Assembly: GCA_033239005.1 (NCBI GenBank)
Contig: BSQZ01000038.1
Span: forward strand, 5,749,501 to 5,813,500
DNA length: 64,000 bases
Direction: 5' to 3'
Source: Lamellibrachia satsuma
Taxonomy: Eukaryota > Annelida > Polychaeta > Sabellida > Siboglinidae
Shown here: piece by piece, positions 62,430 to 64,000 of the stretch
Layout: each line of letters begins with the position of its first letter
Numbering within the stretch: position 1 is the first letter of the stretch
The notes under the pieces: generated by a model
The model's database searches: none
What the model was told of the DNA's origin: nothing
Seen by the model: the letters and a program-made list of their open reading frames with translations, nothing else
Translations under genes and position numbers: made by a program

Positions 62430-64000
62430 TATACATTTGCACAAATGAGCAAGAGTGTCGGTGATTACCAACTGTAAAGATGTAAAATTACAAAAGGCAA
62501 TAAGGGAGGTGAGCAAGGGAGAATGTGTTATAATGGGTGATTTTAACCACGGCCATATACAATGGGAATCATTAGAGAGTGCTGGAGGGGACGACCATCA
62601 GTTTCTACTTCTAACACAGGATTGTTTCCTTACTCAATATGTCTTGGAACCAACCAGAGGTGGGAATGTGTTAGATTTAATTTAACAAAATGAATTAGTT
62701 GACAATGTTAAAGTACACGAACCTTTGGGTTCAAGTGACCATAACCAAATCCATTTTAATATAAAAGTAAAGACAGGGAATACATATAAAAAACAATGGA
62801 GGAGGAACTTCAACAAAGGCAAATATAAAGTGATGAGAACATATCTAGCAAATATAGATTGGAATAACTTGCTGAAGAACAAGACAGCAACAGAATGCTG
62901 GACTTGTTTAAAATATGAGATTGAGGGCATTATTGAGAAATTTATTCCATTAAGAAAACAAGGAAAAAGATCCTGGAAAAAACACCTGTCAAAAGAAGCT
63001 ATTAGAAAAATTGCTCACAAACAGATGCTGTGGAGGGTCTATAAACACACTGGAAATGTAGAAGACTACACAAACTACAAAGAGGCACTTAACCTAGCTA
63101 CAACTGAAATTAGAAAATCTAAAAGAACCTTTGAAAAAAAATTGGCAGGTAATATAAAAATGACAGCAAGAGTTTCTATGCTTATGTAAGGAGTAAATAG
63201 AAAGTTCGAGATAAGGTCGGACCACTGGAAAACAACAGTGAAAACATAATTTCAGATGGGTTCCAAATGGCAGATATCCTGAATGAGTATTTCAGCTCAG
63301 TTTTTACCACAGAAGATACCAGCTCACTTCCAGTTCCATTGACTAAATTTGAGGGCAATAAATCAGAACATTTAGGGCAGTTATTTGTAACTCCTGAAAT
63401 GATAGCAAAGAAAATTAAGAAGATGAAAGATAATAAATCACCTGGAGTTGATGGGATACCACCAAAACTGCTAAAGGAAATTGTTGATCAAATTAGTACA
63501 CCACTTGCAAACTTATTTAACTTGTCACTAGAAGAAGGAATAGTTCCTTCAGAATGGAAAGAAGCAAACATTACGCCGCTATTTAAGAAGGGATCGAGGA
63601 AGAAGCCAGAAAATGACAGACCAGTGAGTTTAACATCAGTTGTATGTAAATTACTCGAAACATTAATTAGAGACCACATGGTGGAATTCCTCGTAAAACA
63701 TAAATTAATTAATACATCTCAACATGGATTCCTAAAAGCAAGGTCATGTCTAACCAATCTCTTATGTTTCTTAGAAGAAATTACAAAGTATGTAGATGAC
63801 GGGTCACCAGTGGATGTTGTCTACTTAGATTTTCAGAAAGCTTTCGATAAAGTGCCACATCAAAGATTGTTACTTAAACTAAAAGCCCATGGTATAGGCA
63901 ATGATGTAATCAACTGGATAGAAAAGTGGCTTACACACAGAAGACAGAGAGTAATAGTAGATGGTGAGATTTCAAACTGGAAATCTGTTTTGAGTGGGGT
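62430..64000 (+). mobile_element. CR1-like LINE, 5'-truncated, continues past the window
   Basis: Endonuclease C-half: KAIREVSKGECVIMGDFNHG then IQWESL, VLEPTRGGNVLDLI, a stop at 62683-62685, then in the same frame GSSDHNQIHFNIK (catalytic SDH). The linker follows to about 63155, where a frame change in an A-run and a TAG occur. RT then reads openly to the edge: KKMKDNKSPGVDGIPPKLLK, WKEANITPLFKKG, RPVSLTSVVCKLLET, SQHGFLKARSCLTNLL, VYLDFQKAFDKVPHQRLLLK. The YADD box lies beyond 64 kb. Stops and the frame change make it inactive as read. It is antisense to MMAB. Confidence 0.9.

Overview
This is a eukaryotic window, most likely from a marine invertebrate or invertebrate chordate. The genes are split by canonical GT..AG introns, the retroelements are of animal types (Ty3/gypsy, CR1, L2, jockey-like, tRNA-derived SINEs), and well over half of the sequence is tandem repeats. 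A lancelet is a plausible source, for two reasons: one gene is a VLR-like secreted leucine-rich-repeat protein, and several minisatellites sit exactly on exon-intron boundaries, a feature I recall being described in amphioxus. That assignment is inference.

Layout. 1-2.9 kb: the 5' part of a frame-broken Ty3/gypsy retrotransposon on the minus strand, with a tRNA-Ser-type primer binding site. 2.9-6.3 kb: AT microsatellites, a LINE endonuclease relic and a 39-bp minisatellite. 6.3-15.4 kb: about 75 copies of a 121-bp satellite. 15.4-23.3 kb: non-coding DNA with a chain of different minisatellites, a second LINE endonuclease relic and a possible TATA promoter with an untranslated first exon. 23.3-24.9 kb: an intact 533-codon gene for a secreted, probably GPI-anchored LRR protein. 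25-30.5 kb: a diverged direct-repeat pair, short minisatellites and a SINE.

31.4-58.7 kb: the main result. The last five coding exons of MMAB (mitochondrial cob(I)alamin adenosyltransferase) lie on the minus strand. They are small (60-103 bp) and all four junctions between them have canonical splice sites and matching phases. They are separated by introns of about 0.9, 4.2, 0.55 and 21 kb. The 21-kb intron holds about 420 copies of a 40-bp satellite, interrupted by jockey-like and L2-like LINE fragments. Three other minisatellites were evidently seeded by MMAB exon sequence itself: a 40-bp array from the 5' end of one exon, a 61-bp array from an exon end plus its splice donor, and a 47-bp array from the last codons and stop codon.

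60.3-64 kb: non-coding DNA, a 29-bp minisatellite, and a CR1-like LINE on the plus strand running off the right edge. The upstream MMAB exons (mitochondrial leader, ATP-binding N-terminus) were not found here and probably lie beyond 64 kb.

The two protein genes are functionally unrelated. MMAB makes adenosylcobalamin for methylmalonyl-CoA mutase; the LRR protein is predicted to act at the cell surface.
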